DNA of 64,000 nucleotides from Wenzhouxiangellaceae bacterium (GTDB lineage Bacteria > Pseudomonadota > Gammaproteobacteria > Xanthomonadales > Wenzhouxiangellaceae), in contig JANQPN010000075.1 of NCBI GenBank assembly GCA_028289455.1, positions 62,001 to 126,000 of the forward strand, in the 5' to 3' direction. The notes beneath the pieces were generated by a model. The model was not told the origin of the DNA. It saw nothing but the letters and a program-made list of their open reading frames with translations, and searched no databases. Shown here piece by piece: positions 45,014 through 53,548 of this stretch. Position 1 is the first letter of the stretch. Each line of letters starts with the position of its first letter. The position numbers and the translations under genes are program-made.

Positions 45014-45592
45014 CTACTGCTGATAACACCAGCATGTGGTCAGGTGATCATCGACCATGCCGACTGCCTGCATATAGGCATACATAATGGTTGATCCAAC
45101 AAAGCTCATTCCGCGTTTTTTCAAATCTTTGGACAATGCATCGCTGATTGGTGTGGATACCGGAACATCTGAGAAATTCTCCCAATGGTTTTTGATCGGT
45201 GTGTGGTCCACGAAGCCCCATAAATAATCATTGAAACTGCCGAATTCCTGCTGGATTTTGATGAATGCCAGCGCATTTTTGCGAGCTGAGAATACCTTAA
45301 GGCGGTTGCGTACAATGCCGGGATTGTCCAGCAGTGACTCCAGCTCTGCATCACTCATGGCGGCAACTTTGTCGACTTCAAAATTATGGAATGACTGCTG
45401 GTAGCCACTGCGTTTATTCAGAATGGTTTCCCAGGATAAACCGGCCTGTGCGCCTTCCAGAATCAGGAATTCATACAACACGCGGTCATCATGAACGGGA
45501 ATACCCCATTCACTGTCATGGTATTCGGCATAGGCCGGGTTGTTATTGCCAAAACAGCGGCTTTTTCCATCAGTGTCTTTAGCTGGAACCAT
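45014..45592 (-). CDS. tag: Tag, 3-methyladenine DNA glycosylase I
   Basis: ATG 45592 (MVPAKDTDGKSRCFGN) overlaps the stop of the upstream sulfotransferase by 1 nt (TGATG); the family starts at about this point. The 192-residue product has CFGNNNPAYAEYHDSEWG, LILEGAQAGLSWETIL, RNRLKVFSARKNALAF, GSTIMYAYMQAVGMVDDH and CWC, with the Cys/His zinc ligands of Tag. It removes N3-methyladenine from DNA. Confidence 0.95.
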   Translation of the reverse strand: MVPAKDTDGKSRCFGNNNPAYAEYHDSEWGIPVHDDRVLYEFLILEGAQAGLSWETILNKRSGYQQSFHNFEVDKVAAMSDAELESLLDNPGIVRNRLKVFSARKNALAFIKIQQEFGSFNDYLWGFVDHTPIKNHWENFSDVPVSTPISDALSKDLKKRGMSFVGSTIMYAYMQAVGMVDDHLTTCWCYQQ

Positions 45593-46344
45593 CAGTCGTA
45601 TCCAAGTTTGCTGAGTAACGGGCCTATCGACTTGTTGCACTGGCGTTTTTCTGACCAGCCCCAGCTATGCCAGCGCGGTTTCAGCTTGTCTTTAGCTGAC
45701 TGATCTTCGGTACCGGGTGAAGTGTTGATAGGCCGGCCCTGCATAAACGCTGCTGACTCTGGAGCGTTCTCCAGGCCAAGAAATTCAAAAATTTGCATGA
45801 ATTGCGGTTCTGGCTGGCTAACCAGAGATTCATAACGCAGTTGCATGACCCGGTCGGGATATTGCTGCTGTAACGACAGCCCCGTCTGGGTGTGATCTTT
45901 CCACACGCCGGCTGCTTTTGGTATATCCCATTCCCACATGCGTCGCATCGAGTCTGTCACTTGACGACCGTCGCGTATCAGAAACAGAAACTGAGCAGTA
46001 GGAAACATCAGCGCCAGTTGCTCGGCAACCATGGTATAGCTTGGCGTTTGTTCTACCCAGCGCTTGCCGCCGGCCCGTGATGCGTATAGCGACTCAAGAC
46101 CCATGCCCAGATATCTGGCAAACTCGTCAACTGAAACGTTCTGTTCAAACAGCCAGCTGTGCGGCTGATATTTGACGCCGAGTTGATAGGCAGGCTGCAG
46201 TGCCTGGGCAATAGGCGTGAGGAATTCGGATTCTTCACTGCCCCACAGCTGCTGGTGTTGCAGCAGCGACCAGTGTAAAACCGAAGTGCCCGATCTGGGG
46301 CTGCCGATAATGAATATCGGCGCATTGGCTATGGGACTAACGAT
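45592..46344 (-). CDS. sulfotransferase with no canonical start codon
   Basis: The frame is open from just after TAG (46362-46360) to TGA (45594-45592). It encodes a full PAPS loop near its start (IFIIGSPRSGTSVLHW), GKRWVEQTPSYTMVAEQL, FLFLIRDGRQVTDSMRR and NKSIGPLLSKLGYD at the end, a complete 250-residue sulfotransferase. The P-loop excludes the ATG at 46104 as start, yet no ATG, GTG, TTG or CTG lies between the TAG and the P-loop. Candidates are ATC 46344 or ATA 46332. The boundary given is the ATC. The gcvH stop is only 4 nt upstream, so coupled reinitiation or frameshift fusion is possible. Confidence 0.75.
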   Translation of the reverse strand: MVSPIANAPIFIIGSPRSGTSVLHWSLLQHQQLWGSEESEFLTPIAQALQPAYQLGVKYQPHSWLFEQNVSVDEFARYLGMGLESLYASRAGGKRWVEQTPSYTMVAEQLALMFPTAQFLFLIRDGRQVTDSMRRMWEWDIPKAAGVWKDHTQTGLSLQQQYPDRVMQLRYESLVSQPEPQFMQIFEFLGLENAPESAAFMQGRPINTSPGTEDQSAKDKLKPRWHSWGWSEKRQCNKSIGPLLSKLGYD

Positions 46345-46348
46345 GAGG

Positions 46349-46735
46349 TCAGTCTGCGACTAAATCCGAATAGGCTTCGGCGTCCATCAACTCTGCCAGC
46401 TGAGCGTCATCGGCTGCGGAGATTTCGAATAACCAGCCGTCGCCGTAACAATCGCTGTTAATCAGATCCGGCTCATCTTCCAGGTTGTCGTTAACAGCAG
46501 TAATGGTGCCGGTAATTGGAGCGTAGATATCTGACGCAGCTTTTACTGACTCAACCACACCACAGGCATCACCACTGCCAACTTCATCTTCCACTTCAGG
46601 GAGCTCGACAAACACCAACTCGCCCAGCTGGCTTTGAGCATGGTCGGTAATCCCGACGCGCCAGTTGCCGTCATCCTGCAGTTCCAGCCACTCATGACTA
46701 TCGGTATAGCGTAAATCCTTGGGTATATCGCTCAT
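46349..46735 (-). CDS. gcvH: GcvH, glycine-cleavage H protein
   Basis: This 128-residue lipoate carrier has the lipoylation site at Lys65 in GVVESVKAASDIYAPITG and conserved SHEWLE and GITDHAQSQLGELVFVELP. It shuttles the aminomethyl group between P and T proteins of glycine cleavage. It lies 79 bp downstream of gcvT in the same direction. gcvP is not in the window. Confidence 0.97.
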   Translation of the reverse strand: MSDIPKDLRYTDSHEWLELQDDGNWRVGITDHAQSQLGELVFVELPEVEDEVGSGDACGVVESVKAASDIYAPITGTITAVNDNLEDEPDLINSDCYGDGWLFEISAADDAQLAELMDAEAYSDLVAD

Positions 46736-46795
46736 TGCTCGAATTCGCTGTTGTTTTAAGGTAGCAAAATAGTGCCGTATGTTACGGTTATCTTC

Positions 46796-46812
46796 AATGC
46801 CTTTTTGGCATT
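46796..46812. terminator. small hairpin between gcvT and gcvH
   Basis: AATGCC (46796-46801), five T, GGCATT (46807-46812): a 6-bp stem just past the gcvT stop. On the gcvT strand the loop is A-rich and no T-run follows, so at most it attenuates transcription before gcvH. Confidence 0.3.
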
Positions 46813-46814
46813 AT

Positions 46815-47915
46815 TTAAACAATTCCGTCCTGTATCTGGCCTTTACGCACAAACATCGGCCGGACAACTCTGGCTGCCAGGCGTTTGCCGCGTATTTCGA
46901 CCTCGCACTGGTCCTGCACTTCACGGCTGACTCGGGCCATGCCGATGGGTTTTTCGATAGTCGGTGAAAAGGTCCCACTGGTCACTTCACCGACCTGCTG
47001 ATCACCCAGGAAAACTTTGTAGCCAGTGCGCATAACAGTGCGTTTATCGATCACCAGCCCGACCAGCTTCTGAGTTGTTCCCTGTTGTTTCTGAGCAGCC
47101 AGTGCGGTGCGGCCGATGAAATCGCGGTCTTCCGGATCCCAGGAAACCGTCCAGCCCAACCCGGATTCCAGCGGAGATACGGATGCATCCATATCCTGGC
47201 CATACAGGCACATGCCGGCTTCCAGTCGCAGCGTATCTCTGGCGCCCAGCCCACAGGGCGTTACGCCGTCCTGTACCAAAGCCTGCCACAGAGTGACTGC
47301 CTGGTCTGCAGGTAGCATGATTTCGAAACCATCCTCCCCGGTGTAGCCGGTTCTAGCGATGGTGGTATCGGCATCACGCAATGCATTGAAAGGCTTGAGC
47401 ATACGGATTGCTTCAGACAGGCTGTCGCGCTGCCGGCACAAATGCTCTTCGGCCCGGGGGCCTTGCAGCGCCAGCAGTGCCAGTTCCGGGCGCTCACTGA
47501 TTTGTACATCAAAAGCAGCTGACTGTCGATTGATCCATTCAATATCCTGATCTCTGGTGGCGGCATTAACGACGATCCGATAATCGTTTTCAGCAAAGAA
47601 ATACACAATCAGATCATCCAGAATGCCACCCTGTTCATTCAGCATGCAGGTATACAAGGCTTTGCCGGGGGTGGTGAGCTTGTCGATATTGTTGGCGACC
47701 AATCTGCGTAGAAAAGCCGCCGCCTGAGGGCCGCTGATATCTACAATGGTCATATGGGAAACATCAAACAGGCCGGCCTGACGGCGTACGGCATGATGTT
47801 CCTCCATCACGCCCTGATAACGGGCAGGCAGCTGCCAGCCGGCAAAATCCACCATCTGACCGTTAAGTTCAAGGTGTTGTTGATACAGAGGCGTATGTTT
47901 TGCAGCTGATGTCAT
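46815..47915 (-). CDS. gcvT: GcvT, glycine-cleavage aminomethyltransferase
   Basis: ATG 47915 (MTSAAKHTPLYQQHLELNGQ) is the family start; an upstream ATG at 47927 adds four residues. This 366-residue protein has MVDFAGWQLPARYQ, ARRQAGLFDVSHM-like VRRQAGLFDVSHMT, GKALYTCMLNEQGGILDDLIV, RTGYTGEDGFEI and CGLGARDTLRLEAGMCLYG, diagnostic of GcvT. It passes the methylene to tetrahydrofolate. No glycine-riboswitch signature was seen upstream. Confidence 0.96.
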   Translation of the reverse strand: MTSAAKHTPLYQQHLELNGQMVDFAGWQLPARYQGVMEEHHAVRRQAGLFDVSHMTIVDISGPQAAAFLRRLVANNIDKLTTPGKALYTCMLNEQGGILDDLIVYFFAENDYRIVVNAATRDQDIEWINRQSAAFDVQISERPELALLALQGPRAEEHLCRQRDSLSEAIRMLKPFNALRDADTTIARTGYTGEDGFEIMLPADQAVTLWQALVQDGVTPCGLGARDTLRLEAGMCLYGQDMDASVSPLESGLGWTVSWDPEDRDFIGRTALAAQKQQGTTQKLVGLVIDKRTVMRTGYKVFLGDQQVGEVTSGTFSPTIEKPIGMARVSREVQDQCEVEIRGKRLAARVVRPMFVRKGQIQDGIV

Positions 47916-48095
47916 ACAGTATTCCAATGGTTTAGCTTGTTGCAGTCCAATTCGATTAACGGCACAGCCTCCCTGCCGGGAGAAAATTCACCCCCTGACG
48001 GGATAATCTGGTGCTGGTGGCGCCTGGTAAGTGCCGAATCCGGCTATTTTACGATAATGATGCTGCTTTGGGTGATAAAGCGTTAAAGTAGCCGG

Positions 48096-49247
48096 ATGCA
48101 GGACTGGGAGATATTCATACCGTTCCGACAGCTGGTGAATGTGGTGACATTCACTCAGGCTGTTATGTTTGCCGCATTTCTGCTGACCAAAAGATTCCGG
48201 GGGGCGCCATCCATCTGGTTTCTGGTGCTGGCCCTGCTGGTGATGGCCAGTGTAAAAGTTGATCAGCTTTATCAAATGCTGGGTGGGTTAGTTCATGCAC
48301 CGGCATACGGATTCATGCTCACGCCGCTGCAATGGCTGATGACACCCGCACTGTATTTTTTCGTGCGGGCCAAAATCACGCCGGATTTTAAACTCAGCAA
48401 ATCAGATGGTCTGCATCTTATACCGTTTTTGCTTTCAGTCATTTATCTGACCTCGGTTTATTACCGCTTGCCATTAGCCGAAAAACAGGCACTGCTGGCA
48501 TCAGGCTGGCTGGCCATGCCATTCAACCGGTTTGTTGAGCCGGTATTGGGGCACCTGGTGCAGCTGGTCTATCTGGTGGCGGCGATTCGTTTGCTTGGCC
48601 GTTACGGGGTATCACTGAGAAACTGGTTTTCTTCAGTTGAAGCGAGAGAATTTCGCTGGTTAAGAAGGTTGCTGATTTTATGGGCGGGAATATTTATTCT
48701 GCATCTTGGGTGGGTTGTGCTGCGGATGACCGACCTGCGGATTCCAGAGATGATCTATGTGATGGATTTGATCAATCTGATGCATCTGGCTTTTATCAAT
48801 GTATTAACCCTTTCGGCAATTACCGACCACTTTCAGGCGCCTGCTGCATTTAGGCCGCGGGGGGTTAGCAGCGGGCGCTATGCCGGCTCAACACAAAGTG
48901 AGGTTGAACGCAGGCAGTTATTCAACAGGCTGGAACAGCTGATGATGCAGCAGCAGATGTTTCTGCAGAATAATTTGACCCTCGGTGGGCTGGCGGATGC
49001 ACTGCCGGCAACCCCGCGGGAAATATCTGAAGCGATTAACGCAGAAGGAGGCATAAATTTCTTCGAGTTCGTTAATCAATACCGAATTGAGCAGGCTAAA
49101 CAACAGCTCGCTGAGCAACCGGACAGCAAAATTCTGGAGGTTGCCTATGCGGTTGGTTTTAATTCCAAGTCGGCATTCAATGAGGCTTTTAAAAAGCATG
49201 CCGGGCTGACACCCTCCGCTTATAAAAAACAGCACAAAAAGTCCTGA
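48096..49247 (+). CDS. membrane-bound AraC-type regulator
   Basis: This 383-residue protein has about seven hydrophobic segments in residues 10-265 and a C-terminal AraC helix-turn-helix pair (LTLGGLADALPATPREISEA and ILEVAYAVGFNSKSAFNEAFKKHAGLTPSAYKKQ). The membrane domain would sense a ligand while the DNA-binding domain faces the cytoplasm. It is followed by the M23-like gene in the same direction with 75 bp between; that gene may be its target. Confidence 0.88.
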   Translation: MQDWEIFIPFRQLVNVVTFTQAVMFAAFLLTKRFRGAPSIWFLVLALLVMASVKVDQLYQMLGGLVHAPAYGFMLTPLQWLMTPALYFFVRAKITPDFKLSKSDGLHLIPFLLSVIYLTSVYYRLPLAEKQALLASGWLAMPFNRFVEPVLGHLVQLVYLVAAIRLLGRYGVSLRNWFSSVEAREFRWLRRLLILWAGIFILHLGWVVLRMTDLRIPEMIYVMDLINLMHLAFINVLTLSAITDHFQAPAAFRPRGVSSGRYAGSTQSEVERRQLFNRLEQLMMQQQMFLQNNLTLGGLADALPATPREISEAINAEGGINFFEFVNQYRIEQAKQQLAEQPDSKILEVAYAVGFNSKSAFNEAFKKHAGLTPSAYKKQHKKS

Positions 49248-49322
49248 TGCACGTATCCGGTCGCTGCCGGATAACACTGCGGATATCTTCTTCCCATTGT
49301 TGCCGGAAGAGGATATTCAGAC

Positions 49323-50534
49323 ATGCAAATATTAAAAACACTATTACTTGCCACAACCGTCATCAGCGGTGTGGTAATAGCGCAGCAGCCCGTAGCAGCC
49401 AATGAAATGCATATCAGGATGACACCTGATGATCATATTATTTTAAACCCGACCAACAGCAGGCGGGGCTATTATGATTTTGTTGTGCACAACATTGGTT
49501 TTGTTAATCTGACGGGCCAATCGCTGGTGCTGGAAGGGCTGACAATAGATGTGATTCAGCAGGACAAAATCATACTAAGCAAAGCTATCGGTTCGGAACG
49601 CTTGCTGCGTGATACCAATGCGCTTCGTCAGCCGGGGCTGCCGATATTTGCGGCATTCCAATTATTGCAGGCCGGTGGCGTTAGTGAGTTTTTGGGTGAT
49701 CACGGTGAGGCAGCTGTGCTGTCGGAAACCATGCAAATGGCACATGGCAACGGCATGATTACCTCAGCACATCATTTCAGCATTGACGCGCCGGCAGATA
49801 CCCTGACAGTTACCGCCCGGTACTTACATCAGGATGGTTCACCCGGGACAGTATCACGGGATATAGTCATCGGGCCGCACAGCAGTCCGATCAGTTATCG
49901 CATGCCGCTGCAGGGGGCATGGTTGATGCGCAGTCTACCGGCGATTGAGAGTCATCACCGTTTGAACGCTGCCACTGAGTTCGCTGTGGATTTCTTCAAA
50001 AGCGATGCTGATGGGCGAATCGTTAATGGCGACAGAGTTCTCGCCGCCAATTATCCCGGTTATGGTCAGGCGGTGCTGGCAGCGGCGGATGGTGTGGTGG
50101 TGAAGGTGATCCATGACGCAAAGCAGGACCGGCAGGCTATGCAGCTCAAGGACGGAGAAACCCGTCAGGACGCAATGCGCCGGATGCAGCAGCTGCAGAT
50201 GCAGGCATTTCAGGCTGACGCCAGAAAAGCAGCTGGGGGTAATCTGGTGACCATCAAACACCAGCAGGGTGAGCATGTGGAATACAGTTCATATGGTCAT
50301 CTGGCCGCCGGCAGCGTTAAAGTTAAGGTAGGAGATCAGGTGAGAGCCGGGCAGCCTATAGCGGCAGTAGGCGATACCGGAGACAGCCCGGTGGTGCATT
50401 TGCATTTCCAGCTGAACACCGGCCCGGATGCGTTCTTAACAAAGAGCCTGCCGGTCAGTTTTGCTGATATCAGTTTTCCGATTCGGCCGCCGGAACCGGG
50501 GATGATGGTCAATAATGACGGTCAGGCTCAATAA
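49323..50534 (+). CDS. exported M23-like (LytM) peptidase, active site partly degenerate
   Basis: This 403-residue protein has a signal peptide (LLLATTVISGVVIAQQPVAA), an N-terminal beta domain (about 30-190) and a C-terminal LytM domain. The domain shows ATEFAVDFF in the place of the H-x-x-x-D motif (Glu instead of His at -4), then SSYGHL and VVHLHFQL (the HxH metal pair). A Gln/Met-rich helix interrupts the domain around residue 270-290. It may still bind zinc or act as an inactive, amidase-activating LytM factor. Confidence 0.82.
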   Translation: MQILKTLLLATTVISGVVIAQQPVAANEMHIRMTPDDHIILNPTNSRRGYYDFVVHNIGFVNLTGQSLVLEGLTIDVIQQDKIILSKAIGSERLLRDTNALRQPGLPIFAAFQLLQAGGVSEFLGDHGEAAVLSETMQMAHGNGMITSAHHFSIDAPADTLTVTARYLHQDGSPGTVSRDIVIGPHSSPISYRMPLQGAWLMRSLPAIESHHRLNAATEFAVDFFKSDADGRIVNGDRVLAANYPGYGQAVLAAADGVVVKVIHDAKQDRQAMQLKDGETRQDAMRRMQQLQMQAFQADARKAAGGNLVTIKHQQGEHVEYSSYGHLAAGSVKVKVGDQVRAGQPIAAVGDTGDSPVVHLHFQLNTGPDAFLTKSLPVSFADISFPIRPPEPGMMVNNDGQAQ

Positions 50535-50544
50535 TCATTCACAC

Positions 50545-50567
50545 AGCTGCCGGAGCATCCGGCAGCT
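50545..50567. terminator. hairpin between convergent genes
   Basis: AGCTGCCGGA (50545-50554), loop GCA, TCCGGCAGCT (50558-50567): a perfect 10-bp GC-rich stem in the 51-bp gap between the convergent M23-like and OsmC-fusion genes. No T-run on either side; it can serve both directions as a transcript boundary. Confidence 0.55.
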
Positions 50568-50585
50568 CTGCTTACTAGCCAAATG

Positions 50586-51812
50586 TCAGTCAGCCAGATG
50601 CGTATCAACCTTGATTTCGTTTTCCAGGGTACGGTGTACAGGGCAGCGGTCGGCGATTTCCAGCATTCGCTGGCGTTGAGCGTCCGTTAAATTGCCGGTA
50701 ATGCCGATTTGGCGTTGCAGAACATCAATTTTGCCATCGGTTTTTTCGCAGTCCTGGCAATCTTTAGCATGAATCCGGGTGTGCGAAACTTGAGTTGTGA
50801 CCTGCTCGACCGGCAGTTTTTTATGCCGGGCGTACATATTCAGGGTCATTACCGTACAAGTACCTAATGCAGCACACAAATGGGCATAGGGGTCGGGGCC
50901 GGTATCTTTGCCACCAACATTGGGCGGCTCATCGGCGATCCACTGGTGAGAGCCTGATTGGACTTTGCAGGCAAAGCCATCGGCAGTACGTCCGGTAACC
51001 AAAACACCGTCAACGGCAGGTTTGTCAGCGGCGATCTGTGGATCAGCCTTAGCAGCCGGGTCAAGGTAGCGGCTGGCCCAATGGGCAATCAGCATACCGG
51101 CATATTCGGAATCTTCCGGATTACTGAGCAGATGATCGGCGCTATCAAGACTGACAAAGCTTTTGGGGTGCAGTGCAGCAGTAAAGATGTTCTGTGCATT
51201 GCTGACATCTACAGTCTGATCCAGCGGTGCGTGTAATACCAGTAGCGCCCGTTTTAAATTTCGCAGCCGGGTGGCGACATCCTGGCTGCGCACATCATCG
51301 ACAAAATCCTGGCGAATACGAAATGGCCGCCCGCCCAAGTTGACCACTGCCGACCCGGATTGGCGGATGGTGTCCAGGCTGTCTTCCATATGGTGCAGGA
51401 CATGCTGGGGTTCAGCCGGCGCATTGATGGAAGCCACGGCGCGGCAGCTTTCGATATGCGGGGCTGCCGCCAGCACTGCTGTTCCACCCAATGAGTGGCC
51501 AACCAGAATCTGTATCGGCTGATATTCTTCAGCCAGCCAATCGGCAGCTGCAAGCAGATCGTCGATGTTCGCGGAAAAACTGCTGTCGGCAAAATCACCT
51601 TCACTTTGCCCCAGGCCAGTAAAGTCAAAGCGCATAACCGCAATGCCCTGGTCGGCCATTGCCCGGGTGATATGCACAGCGGCGCGAATCTTGCGGGTGC
51701 AGGAAAAGCAATGGGCAAACAGGGCAAAAGCGCGTGGCTCGCCTGTTGACGGCATTTCCAGATCGCCGGTCAGGGTTAAGCCCTGCTGGTTTTTGAATTG
51801 AACACGGGCCAT
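50586..51812 (-). CDS. alpha/beta-hydrolase fused to an OsmC peroxidase-like domain
   Basis: The start is ATG 51812 with GAGGA 6 nt upstream; the ATG at 51824 has no such signal. This 408-residue protein has an N-terminal hydrolase (nucleophile in LVGHSLGGTAVL, about residues 10-245) and a C-terminal OsmC/Ohr domain (CAALGTCTVMTLNMYA with Cys, QRQIGITGNLTDAQRQRML). Such fusions are known; OsmC domains reduce organic hydroperoxides using Cys. Lipid or ester peroxide detoxification is a likely role. Confidence 0.92.
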   Translation of the reverse strand: MARVQFKNQQGLTLTGDLEMPSTGEPRAFALFAHCFSCTRKIRAAVHITRAMADQGIAVMRFDFTGLGQSEGDFADSSFSANIDDLLAAADWLAEEYQPIQILVGHSLGGTAVLAAAPHIESCRAVASINAPAEPQHVLHHMEDSLDTIRQSGSAVVNLGGRPFRIRQDFVDDVRSQDVATRLRNLKRALLVLHAPLDQTVDVSNAQNIFTAALHPKSFVSLDSADHLLSNPEDSEYAGMLIAHWASRYLDPAAKADPQIAADKPAVDGVLVTGRTADGFACKVQSGSHQWIADEPPNVGGKDTGPDPYAHLCAALGTCTVMTLNMYARHKKLPVEQVTTQVSHTRIHAKDCQDCEKTDGKIDVLQRQIGITGNLTDAQRQRMLEIADRCPVHRTLENEIKVDTHLAD

Positions 51813-51881
51813 ATAAATCCTCATGAACTATTGATGGACAAACCTTGTTAACATTCTACTTTTATTGAATACAGAAATCTC

Positions 51882-52433
51882 ATGGGTAACCGCCTATCAA
51901 AAATTTATACGCGTACCGGTGATGACGGTACCACTGGTCTGGGTGACGGCACTCGAACCAGTAAGGACAGCGCCAGGGTTGAAGCCTTCGGCACGGTCGA
52001 TGAGTTAAACAGCGTTATCGGATTGATTCGCAGTTTTGCTGACGGCCGCCAGATTGATGAATGCCTGGAACAGGTTCAGCACCAGCTGTTCAACATTGGT
52101 GGTGAGCTGTGTATGCCGGGTTTTACATTGCTTGAGGCGCAGCAGATTGAAACGCTTGAGCAACAACTGGATGCATTCAACGAAAGTCTGCCGCCGCTCA
52201 AGGAATTTATTCTGCCCGGCGGTGGTCACGCCGCAGCACATGCGCATCAGGCACGCACTGTATGCAGGCGTGCTGAACGCCGGGTGCTGACACTGGCCAG
52301 AGAAGCTGATCTGAATGAGACCGTAATGCGCTATCTCAACCGCCTGTCTGACCTGCTGTTTGTGATTGCGCGGGTATTAAGCCGGGTGGATGATCAGCCG
52401 GAAACACAATGGGATCACGATCGAAAGCGATGA
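51882..52433 (+). CDS. PduO-type cob(I)alamin adenosyltransferase
   Basis: This 183-residue protein has the ATP-binding TRTGDDGTTGLGDGTRTSKDSARVEAFGTVDELNSVIGL, FILPGGGHAAAHAHQARTVCRRAERR and YLNRLSDLLFVIAR. It adenosylates cobalamin. Its stop overlaps the start of the HDAC-like gene (ATGA). No B12-dependent enzyme lies in the window. Confidence 0.95.
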   Translation: MGNRLSKIYTRTGDDGTTGLGDGTRTSKDSARVEAFGTVDELNSVIGLIRSFADGRQIDECLEQVQHQLFNIGGELCMPGFTLLEAQQIETLEQQLDAFNESLPPLKEFILPGGGHAAAHAHQARTVCRRAERRVLTLAREADLNETVMRYLNRLSDLLFVIARVLSRVDDQPETQWDHDRKR

Positions 52434-53344
52434 CTTTGATCATTACACATTCCGACTGTCTGGCACATCAGCCACCGGATGATCATCCTGAGTCACCGGC
52501 CAGACTTGCAGCGGTTCTTCAAGCTCTGGAACCAATGCCCGGATTAACCTGGGAACAGGCACCGCTGGCCACTCGTGAACAACTGCTGCTGGCACATCCA
52601 GGCGGGTATCTCGATGCTATAGAGCAAAAGCAGTCCAGTATCGGTGATCAGCTGGTTGCTGTTGATCCGGATACCTGGATGAGCGAGGGCAGTATGCTTG
52701 CAGCACAACGGGCAGCCGGTGCGGCCTGTGCAGGTATTGATGCAGCAATGCAGCAGAGTTCAGGCAAAGTTTTCTGCGCAGTAAGACCGCCCGGGCATCA
52801 CGCTGAACACAATACAGCAATGGGGTTCTGCTTGTATTCAACTGTGGCCATTGCAGCACTTTATGCCGTTGATCGCTATAACCTGAACAGAATTGCAATA
52901 GTTGACTTTGATGTTCACCAGGGAAACGGGACAGAAGATATCATCGCCGGCCACAGCAATATCCATTATTTCGCTTCTCATCAGTCACCGTTATATCCCT
53001 ATTGTGACCAAGCCATTGTGCGTCCTGAAAATCTGGTTTATGAAGCATTGCCTGCCGGCTGTGACAGCGCAGCATTTCGGGAGGTATGGGGTGACCGGTT
53101 GTTGCCTCAGCTGGAACGGTTCCAGCCTCAGCTGATATTGATTTCTGCCGGCTTTGATGCACACCAGGCAGATCCATTGGCGCAATGTGAACTGCAGACC
53201 GATGATTATGGCTGGATTACCTCGCAACTGGTTTCTATTGCCGAGAGGTTTTCACAAGGGCGGCTGGTATCCAGTCTGGAGGGCGGTTATAACCTGCAGG
53301 CACTGGCAGATAGTGCAGCCGCTCATGTAAAGGCGTTAAATTAA
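52430..53344 (+). CDS. histone-deacetylase-like amidohydrolase
   Basis: The ATG at 52430 (MTLIITHSDCLAHQPPDDHPE) overlaps the preceding stop; an upstream start at 52409 would add seven residues. This 304-residue protein has RPPGHHAEHNTAMGFCLY (His pair), VDFDVHQGNGTEDI (zinc Asp and His), ISAGFDAHQADPL (second Asp) and SSLEGGYNL. It belongs to the HDAC/acetylpolyamine deacetylase family; the natural substrate in bacteria is uncertain. Confidence 0.94.
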   Translation: MTLIITHSDCLAHQPPDDHPESPARLAAVLQALEPMPGLTWEQAPLATREQLLLAHPGGYLDAIEQKQSSIGDQLVAVDPDTWMSEGSMLAAQRAAGAACAGIDAAMQQSSGKVFCAVRPPGHHAEHNTAMGFCLYSTVAIAALYAVDRYNLNRIAIVDFDVHQGNGTEDIIAGHSNIHYFASHQSPLYPYCDQAIVRPENLVYEALPAGCDSAAFREVWGDRLLPQLERFQPQLILISAGFDAHQADPLAQCELQTDDYGWITSQLVSIAERFSQGRLVSSLEGGYNLQALADSAAAHVKALN

Positions 53345-53548
53345 TCCTCTCATCCGGTTGGAACAGATGCAGGCTTGGGTTAATTGCCTGATCTGACTTA
53401 ACGGTACAAGCATCCATTTGCAGGCGGCAGGTCGCCGTCAGTTGAACACATTGCAATAACTGGAATAGTGTCCGGTCTATTTGTAGACGCATTTGTATAC
53501 AACTAAAGGCTATACTATGCGCCGAAATGCCTACACGGATTAATCTAC

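Noticed and set aside
46053..46325. Minus-strand 90-codon frame upstream of the sulfotransferase
   Set aside because: It lies in a different frame from the sulfotransferase, whose own frame covers this stretch with a PAPS loop; composition is Arg/Ser/Cys rich as expected for a shadow.
47916..48095. Search for a glycine riboswitch upstream of gcvT
   Set aside because: The expected conserved aptamer segments were not recognised in the 180-bp region; only ordinary inverted repeats.
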